From: Micromonospora chokoriensis
Lineage (GTDB): Bacteria; Actinomycetota; Actinomycetes; Mycobacteriales; Micromonosporaceae
Length of the DNA: 64,000 bases
Reading direction: 5' to 3'
NCBI RefSeq assembly: GCF_900091505.1
Contig: NZ_LT607409.1
Location: 2,046,001 to 2,110,000 of the forward strand
Shown here: piece after piece, positions 62,917 through 64,000 of the stretch
Position numbering within the stretch: the first letter of the stretch is position 1
Layout of the letters: every line of letters starts with the position of its first letter
The notes under the pieces: generated by a model
What the model was told of the DNA's origin: nothing
Databases searched by the model: none
What the model saw: the letters and a program-made list of their open reading frames with translations, nothing else
Made by a program: the position numbers and the translations under genes

Positions 62917-64000
<1,084 letters not shown>

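Overview
The window is chromosomal DNA from a very GC-rich actinomycete. It is most likely a Micromonosporaceae member such as Micromonospora. The evidence is the strong GC bias at third codon positions, a conservon signalling operon, an F420-type oxidoreductase, a WhiD/WhiB3-type regulator, a second small regulator operon of the XRE/DUF397 type, a GroEL1-like chaperonin with a His-rich tail, and the housekeeping gene order rplM-rpsI-glmM ... glmS ... acpS-nnrDE-alr ... tsaE ... tsaB-rimI-tsaD ... groES-groL ... whiD ... guaB. Both ends cut through genes (thiD on the left, guaB on the right).

Left part (1-11.5 kb): the end of thiD and thiC (thiamin pyrimidine branch); a pentamer-repeat array; a large antisense-oriented membrane protein with a tandem-repeat tail; a split ABC uptake system (ATPase-oxidoreductase-cupin on the minus strand, divergent binding protein and permease on the plus strand); then a lone branched-chain-type binding lipoprotein. 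Centre-left (11.5-24.3 kb): a complete conservon cvnA-B-C-D whose sensor has a nitrate/nitrite-sensing-type extracellular region. It converges on a five-gene assimilatory nitrate operon (nasA, FAD/[2Fe-2S] oxidoreductase, nirB, nirD, nnaR-like regulator) with overlapping start/stop codons throughout. A well-spaced GlnR-type box lies directly upstream of nasA. A second, weaker box precedes narK at 27.9 kb, so nitrate uptake and reduction are probably co-controlled by nitrogen status.

Middle (24.3-47.7 kb): small accessory cassettes (XRE regulator plus DUF397 protein, two short divergent genes, a methyltransferase, a MazEF-like pair) interrupt otherwise housekeeping DNA: narK, the ribosomal proteins L13 and S9, amino-sugar synthesis (glmM, glmS), an aminotransferase, holo-ACP synthase, NAD(P)HX repair, alanine racemase, the t6A tRNA-modification genes tsaE/tsaB/tsaD with rimI, and uracil-DNA glycosylase. 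Right part (47.7-64 kb): a ROK repressor with a xylose-type ABC transporter, a YbaK-type deacylase, a THUMP-like methyltransferase, the HrcA/CIRCE-controlled groES-groL operon, a membrane-anchored molybdoenzyme, a secreted lysozyme-like protein with a repeat-rich leader, whiD, a LuxR regulator, a DUF5319 gene and guaB.

The least explained material is intergenic. Two families of long near-perfect palindromes each occur twice (24.4 and 31.9 kb; 25.2 and 59.5 kb) in differing gene contexts, and two further single-copy palindromes are present (33.4 and 45.0 kb). There are also several unrelated tandem arrays (5, 15, 16, 17, 18, 26 and 29 bp units). Several genes without a Shine-Dalgarno have a TAGGCT-like -10 hexamer 6-8 bases before the start codon, which suggests leaderless transcripts.
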